Of a stretch of DNA of 64,000 bases, positions 15,904-25,300 are shown piece by piece (positions within the stretch are counted from its first letter, which is position 1; every line of letters begins with the position of its first letter). The notes beneath the pieces were generated by a model. The model was not told the DNA's origin and did not search any database. It saw only the letters and a list, made by a program, of their open reading frames with translations. This DNA is from Corynebacterium sp. MSK297. GTDB taxonomy: Bacteria > Actinomycetota > Actinomycetes > Mycobacteriales > Mycobacteriaceae. The position numbers were made by a program, and so were the translations under genes. The DNA lies in assembly GCF_030232885.1 (NCBI RefSeq), contig NZ_JASPGD010000008.1, positions 1-64,000 on the forward strand, written 5' to 3'.

Positions 15904-17217
15904 ATGGGCGTGGTTATTGTTCACATTGCTATCGTGCTCGGCGCCATTTTCCTCGGCGCGCGAATTGGTTCCATCGGCATCGGTATGGCCGGTGGTTTAG
16001 GTGTCGTTCTGCTGGGCCTTTCTGGAATTCCCGTAACCCGGGAAGATATTCCTTTCGATGTCATCGCCATCATCATGACGGTCATCGCTGCCATCGCAGC
16101 GATGCAACGCGCTGGCGGCATGGACTACCTCGTGCACATCGCGGAACGTTTCCTGCGCAAGCATCCCAAGCGCATTACCTTCTACGCGCCCGTCGTCACC
16201 TGGCTGATGACTGTGCTCGCGGGTACTGGTCACACGGCCTTTTCGACGTTGCCTGTCATCGTGGAGGTAGCAAAAGAAGGCAAAGTCCGCCCATCGCGCC
16301 CCCTGTCGGTAGCCGTTGTTGCTTCGCAAATGGCCATCTGTGCCTCGCCGATTTCCGCCGCCGTGGTTTTGCTGGCTGGCCTGCTGGAACCAATGGGTGT
16401 TGGCTACCTGCAGGTGCTCGCGGTTGTCATCCCAGCAACCTTCATTTCGATCTTCCCGGCCGCCTGGGTTGCCAATAAATTCGGCAAAGAACTTGTCGAC
16501 GACTCCGTCTACCTGGAGCGCAAAGCGCAAGGCTTGGTGGCAGAACCGCTCGGGGCGAAAAACTACCAGCCGCAAGCTGGTGCCAAATCTTCCGTGTTGG
16601 TCTTCCTCGCTGCCATCGTCATCGTCATGGCCTGGGCAACCATCACCTCGGATCAGGTCGGCCTCATCGCCGAGCCAACCTTGCCGCGCAATGAAGCCAT
16701 CATGACGGTCATGCTGACGGCGGCGACCATCATCGTCATGCTCACGAAGATCCCGGCTGGCGACGTTCTCAATACCCCAGTGTTCAAATCAGGCATGTCT
16801 GCCTGCGTCTGCGTATTGGGCGTGGCTTGGCTCGGAACCACGCTGATCAACCACTACCTCGATGATATTCAAAACCTTGCCGGTGGTGTCCTCGAATCTT
16901 CGCCGTGGTTGCTCGCGGTGGTCCTCTTCTTCGGCGCGGCACTGCTGTACTCGCAAGCAGCGACGACCAAAGCGCTCATGCCAGCGGCACTCGCCCTCGG
17001 CGTCAACCCGGTCACTGCCGTAGCAGCCTTCCCTGCAGTATCTGCACTGTTTATCTTGCCGACGTACCCAACGCTGCTGGCGGCCGTTGAAATGGACGAC
17101 ACCGGCACCACGCGCATCGGTAAAGCAGTGTTTAACCACCCATTCCTGATCCCGGGCGTGGTCAGCATTGCCAGCTCTGTGCTGCTGGGCTACCTCTTTG
17201 GTTCTGTGATTCTCTAA
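15904..17217 (+). CDS. Anaerobic C4-dicarboxylate antiporter, DcuA/DcuB family
   Basis: Protein of about 437 residues with ten or more membrane helices. Matching regions include GGLGVVLLGLSG, FDVIAIIMTVIAAIAAMQRAGG and TVLAGTGHTAFSTLPVIVEVA, the Dcu signature. These carriers exchange fumarate, malate or aspartate for succinate during fumarate respiration. I prefer the ATG at 15904, which follows GAAAGGG; an in-frame ATG at 15892 lacks a ribosome binding site. Motif copies occur at 16492 and 17055. Aspartate uptake could feed the neighbouring panD, but they are convergent, so this is speculative. Confidence 0.85.
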   Translation: MGVVIVHIAIVLGAIFLGARIGSIGIGMAGGLGVVLLGLSGIPVTREDIPFDVIAIIMTVIAAIAAMQRAGGMDYLVHIAERFLRKHPKRITFYAPVVTWLMTVLAGTGHTAFSTLPVIVEVAKEGKVRPSRPLSVAVVASQMAICASPISAAVVLLAGLLEPMGVGYLQVLAVVIPATFISIFPAAWVANKFGKELVDDSVYLERKAQGLVAEPLGAKNYQPQAGAKSSVLVFLAAIVIVMAWATITSDQVGLIAEPTLPRNEAIMTVMLTAATIIVMLTKIPAGDVLNTPVFKSGMSACVCVLGVAWLGTTLINHYLDDIQNLAGGVLESSPWLLAVVLFFGAALLYSQAATTKALMPAALALGVNPVTAVAAFPAVSALFILPTYPTLLAAVEMDDTGTTRIGKAVFNHPFLIPGVVSIASSVLLGYLFGSVIL

Positions 17218-17231
17218 AACTTAGTGATAGC

Positions 17232-17278
17232 GGCTAGCTCATTTTGCGGGCGCCCCGGGGCCAGCTATTCCGGGCGCC
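17232..17278. repeat. Imperfect direct duplication over the panD stop codon
   Basis: A block at 17232-17254 and a shorter version at 17259-17278 share GGC(T/C)AGCT, ATT and CGGGCGCC in order. The second contains the panD stop (17265-17267). It lies between the convergent dcu and panD genes and is a weak member of the stop-codon repeat set. Confidence 0.35.
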
Positions 17279-17678
17279 GTGGGTTCAGCAGATCCGAGCC
17301 ATCCGGAGCGTGCGCGGGATCGGCGCCGGCTTCCAGCTGTTTATTATGCTCGTCGACGAAAATTACCCGTGAGCGGTAATCGCGCAGTTCTTCGTCGCTG
17401 TACTGTGCATACGCGATGATGATCACCAGGTCACCTGGGTTGATGAGCCGCGCGGCCGCACCATTGATTCCAATGATGCCCGACTCGCGTTCGCCGGTGA
17501 TCGCATAAGTGGTCAGGCGATTGCCGTTGTTGATGTCAACGATGTCGATCTGCTCGCCTTCGAGAATATCCGCGGCCTCCATCAAAGCCGCGTCGATGGT
17601 GCACGAGCCGACATAATGCAGGTCCGCCTGCGTGACGGTGGCTCGGTGAATCTTAGATTTCAGCATGGTACGCAACAC
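17265..17678 (-). CDS. panD: Aspartate 1-decarboxylase PanD
   Basis: Protein of 137 residues that makes beta-alanine from aspartate for pantothenate and CoA. The proenzyme self-cleaves at Gly24-Ser25 (YVGSCTID), which gives the pyruvoyl cofactor; K9, Y58-type and the [15 protein letters not shown] core are in the expected order. Length is normal for the family, with a short extra acidic tail. It lies 94 nt downstream of galK on the same strand but is probably transcribed from its own promoter. Confidence 0.95.
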   Translation of the reverse strand: MLRTMLKSKIHRATVTQADLHYVGSCTIDAALMEAADILEGEQIDIVDINNGNRLTTYAITGERESGIIGINGAAARLINPGDLVIIIAYAQYSDEELRDYRSRVIFVDEHNKQLEAGADPAHAPDGSDLLNPRRPE

Positions 17679-17772
17679 GGCACATACCTTAGTCGTCGCG
17701 GTGGTGTGGTGATAAACGGTCGGTGAGTGATGCGGAAACTACCTGCGCAGGCCGAGAAATCCGCAGCTCGCG

Positions 17773-19032
17773 CTATGCTTCGCGCCGCGCACCCGCCCCC
17801 GGAAGTGCCACCGCAAACTCGGGTTCGGCAAAACCGGCCTCGGCAAAAGCCTGCGCGATGGCTTCCGCGGCCAGCTCCACCTTTTCAGAAGGCAACAAAG
17901 CAATCGACGAACCACCAAAACCGCCGCCGGTCATGCGCGCACCAAGCGCACCATGTGCCATCGCGACGTCCACCGAAACGTCCAACTGCGCCACGCTGAC
18001 CTCATAATCATCACGCAGAGACGCGTGGCTGGCCTGCATAGATTCGCCAAAGCCCGCCAGATCGCCGGCCTGTAGTTGTCCGATCGCTTCCGCCGTCCGG
18101 GAAATCTCGGTGACGATATGCCGGACCCGCTTGCCGACGACCTCCTGCCACGCAGCAGCATCCACCCCGTCCGGGGTATTCGCTTCTGCCCAGCGCGCAG
18201 ATTCGGCCTCGGCGTTGTCCGCATACCGCAGGCTATCCACTCCCAGATCAGCGGTGACGCCATCGACGACGGCACGACGTGAGGCGTACTGGCCGTCGGC
18301 AAGCGAATGCGGTGCGTTCGTATTAGTAATCAGCACGGCTAGACCACGATCGGCGATCTGGAACGGCACCTGGTGGGTGGAATTGGTGGCGAAATCAATC
18401 GCAAGCGCGTGGCCCGGCTCGGCGAACAGAGCAATGCGCTGGTCCAAACCACCAGTGGAGGCACCGACGACTTCGTTTTCCGCGCGGATGGCAGCGTGCA
18501 TCAAAGCGGTGCGGTCAGTGCTGGTTTTGCGTAGACCCGCCGCCGGATCCGCAGCCAGACCTACCGCCAGGTCCGCAGCCGCTAACGCCACCGAACACTC
18601 CAGCGCTGCGGAACTCGACAACCCAGCGCCTACCGGCACGTCCGAGACAATCGCGATATCCAGGCCCGACACCTTGAAGCCCGCGGCCCACACCGTGCCG
18701 ACGACATAGCCCGCCCAATTATCCGGATAACCAGGGCAAACCTGGTCCATGGCGATCTCTTCGTGCATAGTGTCTGCCTGCGCGTTTTCAGCACCAAACT
18801 GCGAGACCACACGGTAGACGCCGTCGTGGTTTAGCGCCGCTGCCACATAAGTACGCTGCGACAACGCAAACGGCAGGCAGATACCACCGGCATAGTCGAC
18901 GTGCTCACCGATCAGGTTCACCCGTCCCGGAGCAGACCACACACCAGCGGGTTCGGCAAAGTGCTCACGAAACAGCGCGGTGACATCGGCGATTGCCTGC
19001 TCAGTGCTGCGGGTGGAAAACCAATTAACCAT
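17773..19032 (-). CDS. galK: Galactokinase
   Basis: Protein of 419 residues of the GHMP kinase family, phosphorylating galactose to galactose-1-phosphate. The galactokinase signature GRVNLIGEHVDY is at 36-47, the ATP-binding loop is VPVGAGLSSSAALE, and the C-terminal motif is RMTGGGFGGSS. Its start overlaps the galT end by 8 bp, showing coupling. It is the last gene of the galactose operon. Two motif copies (18130 and 18294) lie inside. Confidence 0.95.
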   Translation of the reverse strand: MVNWFSTRSTEQAIADVTALFREHFAEPAGVWSAPGRVNLIGEHVDYAGGICLPFALSQRTYVAAALNHDGVYRVVSQFGAENAQADTMHEEIAMDQVCPGYPDNWAGYVVGTVWAAGFKVSGLDIAIVSDVPVGAGLSSSAALECSVALAAADLAVGLAADPAAGLRKTSTDRTALMHAAIRAENEVVGASTGGLDQRIALFAEPGHALAIDFATNSTHQVPFQIADRGLAVLITNTNAPHSLADGQYASRRAVVDGVTADLGVDSLRYADNAEAESARWAEANTPDGVDAAAWQEVVGKRVRHIVTEISRTAEAIGQLQAGDLAGFGESMQASHASLRDDYEVSVAQLDVSVDVAMAHGALGARMTGGGFGGSSIALLPSEKVELAAEAIAQAFAEAGFAEPEFAVALPGAGARREA

Positions 19033-20251
19033 CGTGATCAGCTACCTCTTCTTCGGCGATTTCTTTGATGTCTGCGACTTCTCGGAATCGTGCGGCGATG
19101 CGCTCCGGGGTGGTATCGGAAATCCAGGCACCCTGGCCGGATTCGCTACCAGCCAAGAACTTCATACGGCCCGGCGAACGCATCAGCGAAAATAGCTGCA
19201 GGTGCAACCGGCCATCCTGTGGCGCATTCACCGGAGCCTGGTTCCACGACGCAATATACGGGGTGCGTTCGACACCGTCGAAAAAGCGGTCCATGCGCCC
19301 GAGAATATCCAGGTACAACCGCGTCAACTCGTCTTTTTCGGCATCGTGCAGTTCCGCGAAATTCGGCACCGCGCGGTGCGGAACTAACATGATCTCCACC
19401 GGCCACTTCGCCGCGGCGGGCACGAAAGCGGTGAAATACTCGCCCTGCACGACGACGCGCTGGCCGTCGGCATGCTCGGATTCGAGGATGTGATCGAACA
19501 GATCTGGGCAGGTTTCAGCGCCAGTAGCGCCGGTGCCAGTGTCGCCTTGCGCTTTCCGAAATTCGTGCGCACGGGCAGCGATCTGCGCGGCGCGCTCCGG
19601 AACGAACGGATAAGCATAAATCTGGCCGTGCGGGTGCTGCAGGGTGACACCGATTTCCTCGCCCCGGTTTTCAAACGGGTAGACGTACTCGATGCCAGGC
19701 AGCGCGGAAAGTTCTTTGGTGCGGTGCGCCCAGGCCTCGACGATGGTGCGTGCCCGGGTATACGGCAAATCGCGAAAAGACACCTGCGAATCCGGGGTAA
19801 AACAGACTACTTCGCAGCGGCCATGGCCTGGCTTGCAGGGCACGAAAGCGGGCGCGGCAGTGGCAGAATGAGTGCCTAAGTCAGATTCAGCGCCCGAGCC
19901 AGCCTGCGATTCTGACTGCGCCAGCGACGGGAAGCGGTTCTGGAACACTACGACGTCGTAGTCGTCGGCAGGAATTTCGGTGGGCAGCTGGCCTGGGCGC
20001 GTCGGCGCCAGTGGATTTTCATTCGCCGGCGGCAAAAAAGTGCGGTTCATCCGGTGCGCGGCATAGGTGTACCAGGCGCCGGTCAACGGGTCCTGGCGCA
20101 GCTCCGAAGCGCTGGTGGCGGCGGGCAACTCGCGTTCGTCGACAAGCGTGCGGGTGCGCTCGCCAGAGACAAACTCTGGCGTGTCATCGAAGTAGAGCAG
20201 CTCGCGGCCGTCGGCAAGCTGGGCGCGGGTAATGCGCATCGGATGCTGCAT
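19025..20251 (-). CDS. galT: Galactose-1-phosphate uridylyltransferase
   Basis: Protein of 408 residues exchanging UMP between UDP-glucose and galactose-1-phosphate. The catalytic HPH is at 206-208 (TLQHPHGQIYAYPF), with H208 as the nucleophile. The N-terminal region has RQDPLTGAW and FQNRFPSL. A short insertion near 115-135 is rich in Ser/Gly/Ala. The ATG at 20251 follows a CTGGAG ribosome binding site. It lies 14 bp after the small membrane gene and overlaps galK. Confidence 0.95.
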   Translation of the reverse strand: MQHPMRITRAQLADGRELLYFDDTPEFVSGERTRTLVDERELPAATSASELRQDPLTGAWYTYAAHRMNRTFLPPANENPLAPTRPGQLPTEIPADDYDVVVFQNRFPSLAQSESQAGSGAESDLGTHSATAAPAFVPCKPGHGRCEVVCFTPDSQVSFRDLPYTRARTIVEAWAHRTKELSALPGIEYVYPFENRGEEIGVTLQHPHGQIYAYPFVPERAAQIAARAHEFRKAQGDTGTGATGAETCPDLFDHILESEHADGQRVVVQGEYFTAFVPAAAKWPVEIMLVPHRAVPNFAELHDAEKDELTRLYLDILGRMDRFFDGVERTPYIASWNQAPVNAPQDGRLHLQLFSLMRSPGRMKFLAGSESGQGAWISDTTPERIAARFREVADIKEIAEEEVADHDG

Positions 20252-20265
20252 GGAAAACTCCAGAC

Positions 20266-20556
20266 TTAGCGGGTGGTGGAATCGCCGGGATTGGCTTCGG
20301 TCTCAGCCTCGTCGATTTTGATCGGGTTGGCCTTCGTCCACCAGAAGAACACACCGGCCGCGACCAGCATCGCCACGCCGGTCCACAGGTTGTATGAGGA
20401 ATCCTTCGCTGCACCCGTCGCGGCATCCACGCCTGGGTCCAGGAAGAAAAAGCTCAGCAGCAAGATCAGGCCGTACAGGCCCAGCAGTGCGCCGATGACG
20501 TTGCGGATATCGAATGCGCCGGCCGTGTGGGAGCGCTGCGATCCTTGTGTACTCAT
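20266..20556 (-). CDS. Small two-helix membrane protein of the galactose operon
   Basis: Protein of 96 residues with two membrane helices (FDIRNVIGALLGLYGLILLL and LWTGVAMLVAAGVFFWW) joined by a short external loop. It lies 18 bp after the symporter stop and 14 bp before galT, so it is inside the operon. Small companions of this kind are often found beside sodium-solute symporters in actinobacteria, where they may assist the carrier. No function is shown. Confidence 0.75.
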   Translation of the reverse strand: MSTQGSQRSHTAGAFDIRNVIGALLGLYGLILLLSFFFLDPGVDAATGAAKDSSYNLWTGVAMLVAAGVFFWWTKANPIKIDEAETEANPGDSTTR

Positions 20557-20574
20557 GATTATGCGTGCTCCTTA

Positions 20575-22230
20575 TTAAACAAAGATGACGTTGAGGATAA
20601 CGACCAACACCAGGCACAGCACACCCAACGGGACGGTGCGGCGGTACCACGGCAAGCCATTTTCGGCGGCGTCGGTGAGGTTTTCCTTCGGGGTGACGGA
20701 CTTGACGAAGCCCACCAGCTCTTCGTCCGGTTTTGGCTTGGTGACCAGGGATACGACGATGGAAACCAGGATGTCCACGATGAAGGCCAGCGATGCTGCG
20801 ACGAACGCGGTGCCCTGGCCCGGCAGGTTGAACAGGCCGGATTCCGTGGCGGAGAAGGTAGCAATCGCCCAATAAACAATCGCAGAACCAGTACCGGCGA
20901 CCAGGCCAGCCCAACCAGCAGTCGGGGTCATGCGCTTCCAGAACATACCCAGGATGAAAGTGGCGAACAGTGGTGCGTTGAAGAAACCGAACAAGGTTTG
21001 CAGGTAGTCCATGACGTTGCCGAAGTTCGACGCCAGCAGCGCGGTGAACACGGCAATAACGGTGGCACCGATCGTCGCCAAGCGGCCGACACGGGTGTAG
21101 TAGTCGTCCTCACGGTCTTTGACCACGTAGGTTTGCCACAGGTCATAGGAGAACACGGTGTTGAACGCAGAAATATTCGCGGCCATACCAGCCATGAAAG
21201 CAGCCAGCAGACCAGCCAAAGCGACACCCAGCAGGCCGTTCGGCAGCAGATCGCGCATGAGGTACAGCATGGCGTCGTTCGGTTCCGCGGAACCATCCAT
21301 CAGCGGGGTGACGGTGGCGCCGGCGATCATGCCCGGGATGACGACGATGAACGGCACGAACATCTTCGGGAACGCACCAATGATCGGGGTTTTGCGTGCC
21401 GACGACAACGAATCCGCAGCCATGGAACGCTGCACCTCAACGAAGTTGGTGGTCCAGTAACCGAACGACAGCACGAAGCCGAGGCCGAAGACCAGGCCGA
21501 TGGCGGAAACGATGGGGTGGTCGAAACCAGAAATTTCTGTACCTGGCCAGGCGCTGAAGTGGCTCGGATCAGCGACTTTTTCCTTCAGTCCAGACCAACC
21601 GCCGACGCTGTGCAGACCAATCAGGGTCAGCGGCAGCAGGGCAGCGATGATGACGAAGAACTGCAGCACCTCGTTGTAAATGGCAGCCGACAGTCCGCCC
21701 AAGGTGATATAAGACAGCACGATGACCGCGGCGATCACCAGCGTGACCCACAGCGGCCAACCCAGCAGTGAGTTGACGACCTTGGCCAGCAGCAACAGGT
21801 TAATACCGGCGATCAGCAGCTGCGCCAAGGCAAAAGACAGGGCGTTGACCAGGTGCGCACCGTTACCGAAACGACGGCGCATGAACTCGGGAACCGAACG
21901 AACCTTGGATCCGTAGTAGAACGGCATCATCACGATACCCAGGAACACCATCGCCGGGATGGCGCCGATCCAGAAGTAATGCATGGTTTCGAAGCCGTAC
22001 TGCACACCGTTGGCGGACATACCGACGATTTCGACAGCACCCAGGTTGGCGGAAATAAAGGCCAGGCCCGTCACCCACGCTGGTAGCGAGCGTCCGGACA
22101 AGAAGAAGTCGATGGAACTCGACACCTTCGATTTCGCGGCCCAGCCGATGCCGAGCACGAACAAGAAATAAATCGCCACCAGGGTGTAGTCCACCCAGGA
22201 CGCATTCAAAAGCAGGCCGTCTTCCTGCAT
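20575..22230 (-). CDS. Sodium:solute symporter (SSS), probably for galactose
   Basis: Protein of about 551 residues with some 14 helices, SglT/vSGLT-like. Marks are GRSLPAWVTGLAFISANLGA, the sodium-site region, and GLLAAFMAGMAANISAFNTV. I start at the ATG at 22230, 8 nt after GGGAGG; the frame continues upstream to 22284 without a better signal. Its position with galM, galT and galK indicates galactose or a related sugar as substrate, which is inference from context. Confidence 0.85.
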   Translation of the reverse strand: MQEDGLLLNASWVDYTLVAIYFLFVLGIGWAAKSKVSSSIDFFLSGRSLPAWVTGLAFISANLGAVEIVGMSANGVQYGFETMHYFWIGAIPAMVFLGIVMMPFYYGSKVRSVPEFMRRRFGNGAHLVNALSFALAQLLIAGINLLLLAKVVNSLLGWPLWVTLVIAAVIVLSYITLGGLSAAIYNEVLQFFVIIAALLPLTLIGLHSVGGWSGLKEKVADPSHFSAWPGTEISGFDHPIVSAIGLVFGLGFVLSFGYWTTNFVEVQRSMAADSLSSARKTPIIGAFPKMFVPFIVVIPGMIAGATVTPLMDGSAEPNDAMLYLMRDLLPNGLLGVALAGLLAAFMAGMAANISAFNTVFSYDLWQTYVVKDREDDYYTRVGRLATIGATVIAVFTALLASNFGNVMDYLQTLFGFFNAPLFATFILGMFWKRMTPTAGWAGLVAGTGSAIVYWAIATFSATESGLFNLPGQGTAFVAASLAFIVDILVSIVVSLVTKPKPDEELVGFVKSVTPKENLTDAAENGLPWYRRTVPLGVLCLVLVVILNVIFV

Positions 22231-22396
22231 AGCGGGAACCTCCCGGAAAAATAGGCCTTCCCCACGGCCGAGGATAACCTGCATTGCTGGCCCGCTCGGT
22301 CCCTGTGCGAAGGAAAATGGATGTGCGCCTAGCAGCGAAAACTACCCAAGTTAGGTAACCATCATATGCTAGGTGCGGTGCGGCGAATTCATCATA

Positions 22397-22419
22397 ACCC
22401 TAAAGGCTAAGTTTAGGGT
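22397..22419. terminator. Hairpin between galM and the symporter gene
   Basis: Perfect 8-bp arms (22397-22404 and 22412-22419) enclose a 7-nt loop. It lies just after the galM stop and about 170 bp before the symporter start. The minus-strand tail is only weakly T-rich, so it may attenuate rather than terminate. Confidence 0.4.
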
Positions 22420-22429
22420 GAGGTGGGGC

Positions 22430-23380
22430 CTAAATCGCGGAAATTCCGAAGCGGAAAGTCGTGCTGCTTGCCGACGCCAACTGCAGCAAGCTCTCACCAC
22501 TGCGCAGTGCATTCGGTGGGCAGGTCATCGGTTCCACGGCAACGGCACGCCCGATCGTTGGGGCAGATTCTGGGGAAGTATAAACCTGACACCAGCCGAA
22601 ATATTCATCCGCCCAGAGTACGGCGCCACCACCTGCGGCATTGCGCAGCTCGATCTGGTGGGCGGTGTGATCGCTGCTGGTCTGGGGTGCGTCCAACCGG
22701 AAGCAATGATCCAGCTCTATTCCCGCCATGTGTTGCTGCTTGCCGACGATCTCCGTCGCCGGAATTTCCGGCCCCGCCGGAAGCAAACGGTCTGGGTCGA
22801 GCGGCAGATTCGTAGCTGCTGGCATGGATAAGGTGCACTCATCCAGCGGTGCACCCAGCGCGCTGAGGTACGGATGCCAGCCCACGCCGAAAGGGCTGGA
22901 TGCTGTGCTGGGGTGGGCAGTTTCGGAGCCGGTATTGGTGACAGTAAGTTCTGCGGACAGGCCATCGTCGGCAAGCGCCCAGGTGATGGAATAGTGCAGC
23001 GGCCAGGCCCAGTCGGTGCGCGCCGGGCCCTGCCACTGCATAGTGACGGAACCGGGGGAGTGGTCGGTGATTTCCCAGTTCGCTTCGGCAGCAAAGCCGT
23101 GTAAAGCATTGTTGCGGTCGGCCTCGTTGCAGGCCAGGCGGTGGATGGTGCCGTGGTGGGAAAAGATTCCGTCGCCGGTGCGGTTGGGCCACGGTGCGAG
23201 GAGTGCTCCGGCGGTGAGCGGACGCGCGTGCTGATAGCCCGCTACCAGGGGTTTCCCGTCGTAAAGCAAGGTTGCCAGGCCAGCACCATGTGGGTCGATC
23301 GTGGCGGTGTAGGCGCCAGCGGAGATTTGCAGCGCTTGATTGTGCGGTGCTTGATGATTCGACTCAGCGTGAGAAGTCAT
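22430..23380 (-). CDS. galM: Aldose 1-epimerase (mutarotase)
   Basis: Protein of about 316 residues interconverting the alpha and beta forms of galactose or glucose. NNALHGFA holds the first catalytic-site His and GVGWHPYL the second; VEPMTCPPNA carries the catalytic Glu. I start at the ATG at 23380 because the open frame beyond it lacks a ribosome binding site and family similarity. It lies upstream of the symporter, 200 bp away, and probably belongs to the galactose system. Motif copies are at 22467, 22739 and 22966. Confidence 0.88.
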   Translation of the reverse strand: MTSHAESNHQAPHNQALQISAGAYTATIDPHGAGLATLLYDGKPLVAGYQHARPLTAGALLAPWPNRTGDGIFSHHGTIHRLACNEADRNNALHGFAAEANWEITDHSPGSVTMQWQGPARTDWAWPLHYSITWALADDGLSAELTVTNTGSETAHPSTASSPFGVGWHPYLSALGAPLDECTLSMPAATNLPLDPDRLLPAGPEIPATEIVGKQQHMAGIELDHCFRLDAPQTSSDHTAHQIELRNAAGGGAVLWADEYFGWCQVYTSPESAPTIGRAVAVEPMTCPPNALRSGESLLQLASASSTTFRFGISAI

Positions 23381-23467
23381 GCCCAGCAGTTTAAATCGTG
23401 CGGTGGAAAGTTCCGCGGTGGTGTGGCTCAAGCGAGTCGTAATTGTGCATTATTCGGAAAATTGGCG

Positions 23468-23507
23468 AAAATTGTTAATTTAGAGGGGGTGCTAATCTAA
23501 CAATTTT
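23468..23507. promoter_or_regulatory. Perfect 10-bp inverted repeat between galM and the PepSY gene
   Basis: AAAATTGTTA (23468-23477) and TAACAATTTT (23498-23507) are exact inverse copies around a 20-bp centre. The divergent spacer serves galM on one side and the PepSY gene on the other. The inner GCTAATCTAA resembles half of a DtxR site, but the other half does not fit. The regulator is unknown. Confidence 0.4.
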
Positions 23508-23691
23508 GGGTCGCATGCGTATTTCACTGGGAAGTTTCAACCGGTTGACTTGAAAAGATCACCAATCCGAAGCGTTAAAAATGCTTGGGAACTTTTCCCA
23601 CTCGGGGTGCGACTACTTTGTGTAGTTCGCGGCTGCAGACGAGAACTTCACCAAAACAAGTTTTAGTCCCCGAACCCGAAGGCTTTTGTCC

Positions 23692-25284
23692 ATGACTCTA
23701 CGCCAAGATCGCCCAGCGCAAGCATCAGCAACGATGCCTGCTGGCGCCGTCGACGAGACCTCTGCGCGCAATTCACGTGGCGCACGCAAACCCAATGCAC
23801 TTGTGGCGCTGCTCCGACGCCTGCATTTCTATGCGGGTATGTTCATCGGACCGTTCCTGCTCATCGCAGCCATCAGTGGCGCGTTGTACGCAGTCGCACC
23901 CACCGCAGAAAAGCTGGCGTACCAGGACGTTTTGACCGTCACCCCGCCACCTGGGGCAGAAGGTGTTACCAACACCATCACGTTGGAAGAGCAAGTAAAT
24001 AACGCCCACGAAGCCTTCCCGGATTTGGATATTGCCCAGGTGTGGCCATCGTCGGAGCCAGGTGAGACCACGCGCGTGCTGCTTATCGACGAAACCATTG
24101 ACGAGGCAGAACTGCGCAGCGTGTTCGTCAACCCGTACACCGGATCGGTAGTCGGTGATGAGCCGTCCTATTCCGGTCTGGGCGAGTTGCCACTGCGCAG
24201 GTGGATTTCACACCTGCATGAGAGCATGCACCTGGGGCCAGTAGGTGAGCTGTACTCGGAGCTGGCGGCCAGCTGGCTGTGGTTCTTTGCCTTCGGTGGC
24301 CTGGTGTTGTGGGCTTCCCGCAATAAAAAGGTGCAGCAGCTATTCGGGTTCGGTAACGCGCGTACCGGCAAAGAAACGAAAAATGGTGGCGCCAAAAATG
24401 CCAAGGATGCCAAAGACGCCAAAAACAAAGGCACCGGACGTCGTCGCCTGGTCAGCCTGCACGGCGTGACGGGTACCTGGATGCTCATCGGCATGCTGGC
24501 ACTCTCAGTCACCGGAATTACGTGGTCCACTTATGCTGGCGCAAACGTGAACCGCACCGTGGAAGCGTTGCAGTGGCGGGCGGATCCGATCACCACGGAA
24601 CTCAGCGGGGAATCGGCAGCAGAGGCAGGCCTGCACGCAGAGCACGCTGGCCACGGCGGTAGCGCGGCGTCCGAGGCAGAAGCTCGCGCTTGGACCCCGG
24701 AGGAAATCGCCGAACAGGCCGATCAGGTTCTGGCGACGGCTCGTGAAGAGGGCCTGACTGGTTCATTGCGCATGTACCCAGGCGAAAGCGTGGAGCACGG
24801 CTGGCAGGCCAGTGAGCGCTGGACCGAATGGCGCACCACCTCGGATGCGATTTCCGTCGACGGTGAGACCGGCGAAGTCATTGACCGCCTGCCATTTTCC
24901 GAACTGCCACTGTTTTCCAAACTGACTTCCTGGGGCATTTACCTGCACATGGGAATCATGTTCGGCCTGCCACTGCAGATCCTGCTGCTGGTTACCGCGC
25001 TGGCCATCGCGGGCCTGGTGGTGCTGGGCTACCTGATCTGGTGGAAACGCCGCCCAACCCCGGGTGCGACCGCAGGCATCCCAGGGCCACGCACCAAGCT
25101 GAGCAGCACACAGTGGATCATCGTCGCAATATTCCTGGTTGCCGTGGGCGGTTTCTTGCCGCTATTCGGTATTAGCCTGGCCGCGATGTTGCTTGCCGAC
25201 GTGTTGCTGAGCAAGCGCGCCGGGCAGACCGGGCACACCGGGCACGAAACCAGGCGTGCAGCTGTGGACGGCGCACGTGTTTAA
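23692..25284 (+). CDS. PepSY-associated transmembrane protein
   Basis: Protein of about 530 residues with the four-helix PepSY_TM arrangement: a first helix (FIGPFLLIAAISGALYAV), PepSY-like external segments, a pair of helices mid-protein, and two or more helices at the end (starting MFGLPLQILLLVTALAIAG). A lysine/alanine repeat (KNAKDAKDAKNKG) forms a cytoplasmic linker and a His-containing patch (LHAEHAGHGG) lies outside. Family members include ferric-reductase-like and haem or iron-siderophore associated proteins. No DtxR site is complete upstream, so iron control is only possible. A motif copy is at 25192. Confidence 0.75.
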   Translation: MTLRQDRPAQASATMPAGAVDETSARNSRGARKPNALVALLRRLHFYAGMFIGPFLLIAAISGALYAVAPTAEKLAYQDVLTVTPPPGAEGVTNTITLEEQVNNAHEAFPDLDIAQVWPSSEPGETTRVLLIDETIDEAELRSVFVNPYTGSVVGDEPSYSGLGELPLRRWISHLHESMHLGPVGELYSELAASWLWFFAFGGLVLWASRNKKVQQLFGFGNARTGKETKNGGAKNAKDAKDAKNKGTGRRRLVSLHGVTGTWMLIGMLALSVTGITWSTYAGANVNRTVEALQWRADPITTELSGESAAEAGLHAEHAGHGGSAASEAEARAWTPEEIAEQADQVLATAREEGLTGSLRMYPGESVEHGWQASERWTEWRTTSDAISVDGETGEVIDRLPFSELPLFSKLTSWGIYLHMGIMFGLPLQILLLVTALAIAGLVVLGYLIWWKRRPTPGATAGIPGPRTKLSSTQWIIVAIFLVAVGGFLPLFGISLAAMLLADVLLSKRAGQTGHTGHETRRAAVDGARV

Positions 25285-25300
25285 TTAGGATCGGTTTTTA

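Noticed and set aside
20527..21771. Long plus-strand open frame of 414 codons
   Set aside because: It lies antisense to the sodium-solute symporter, is Gln/Arg/His-rich in the manner of a shadow frame, and has no ribosome binding site.
23470..23505. DtxR (iron repressor) site before the PepSY gene
   Set aside because: Only one half, GCTAATCTAA, fits; the other half matches about three of nine positions.
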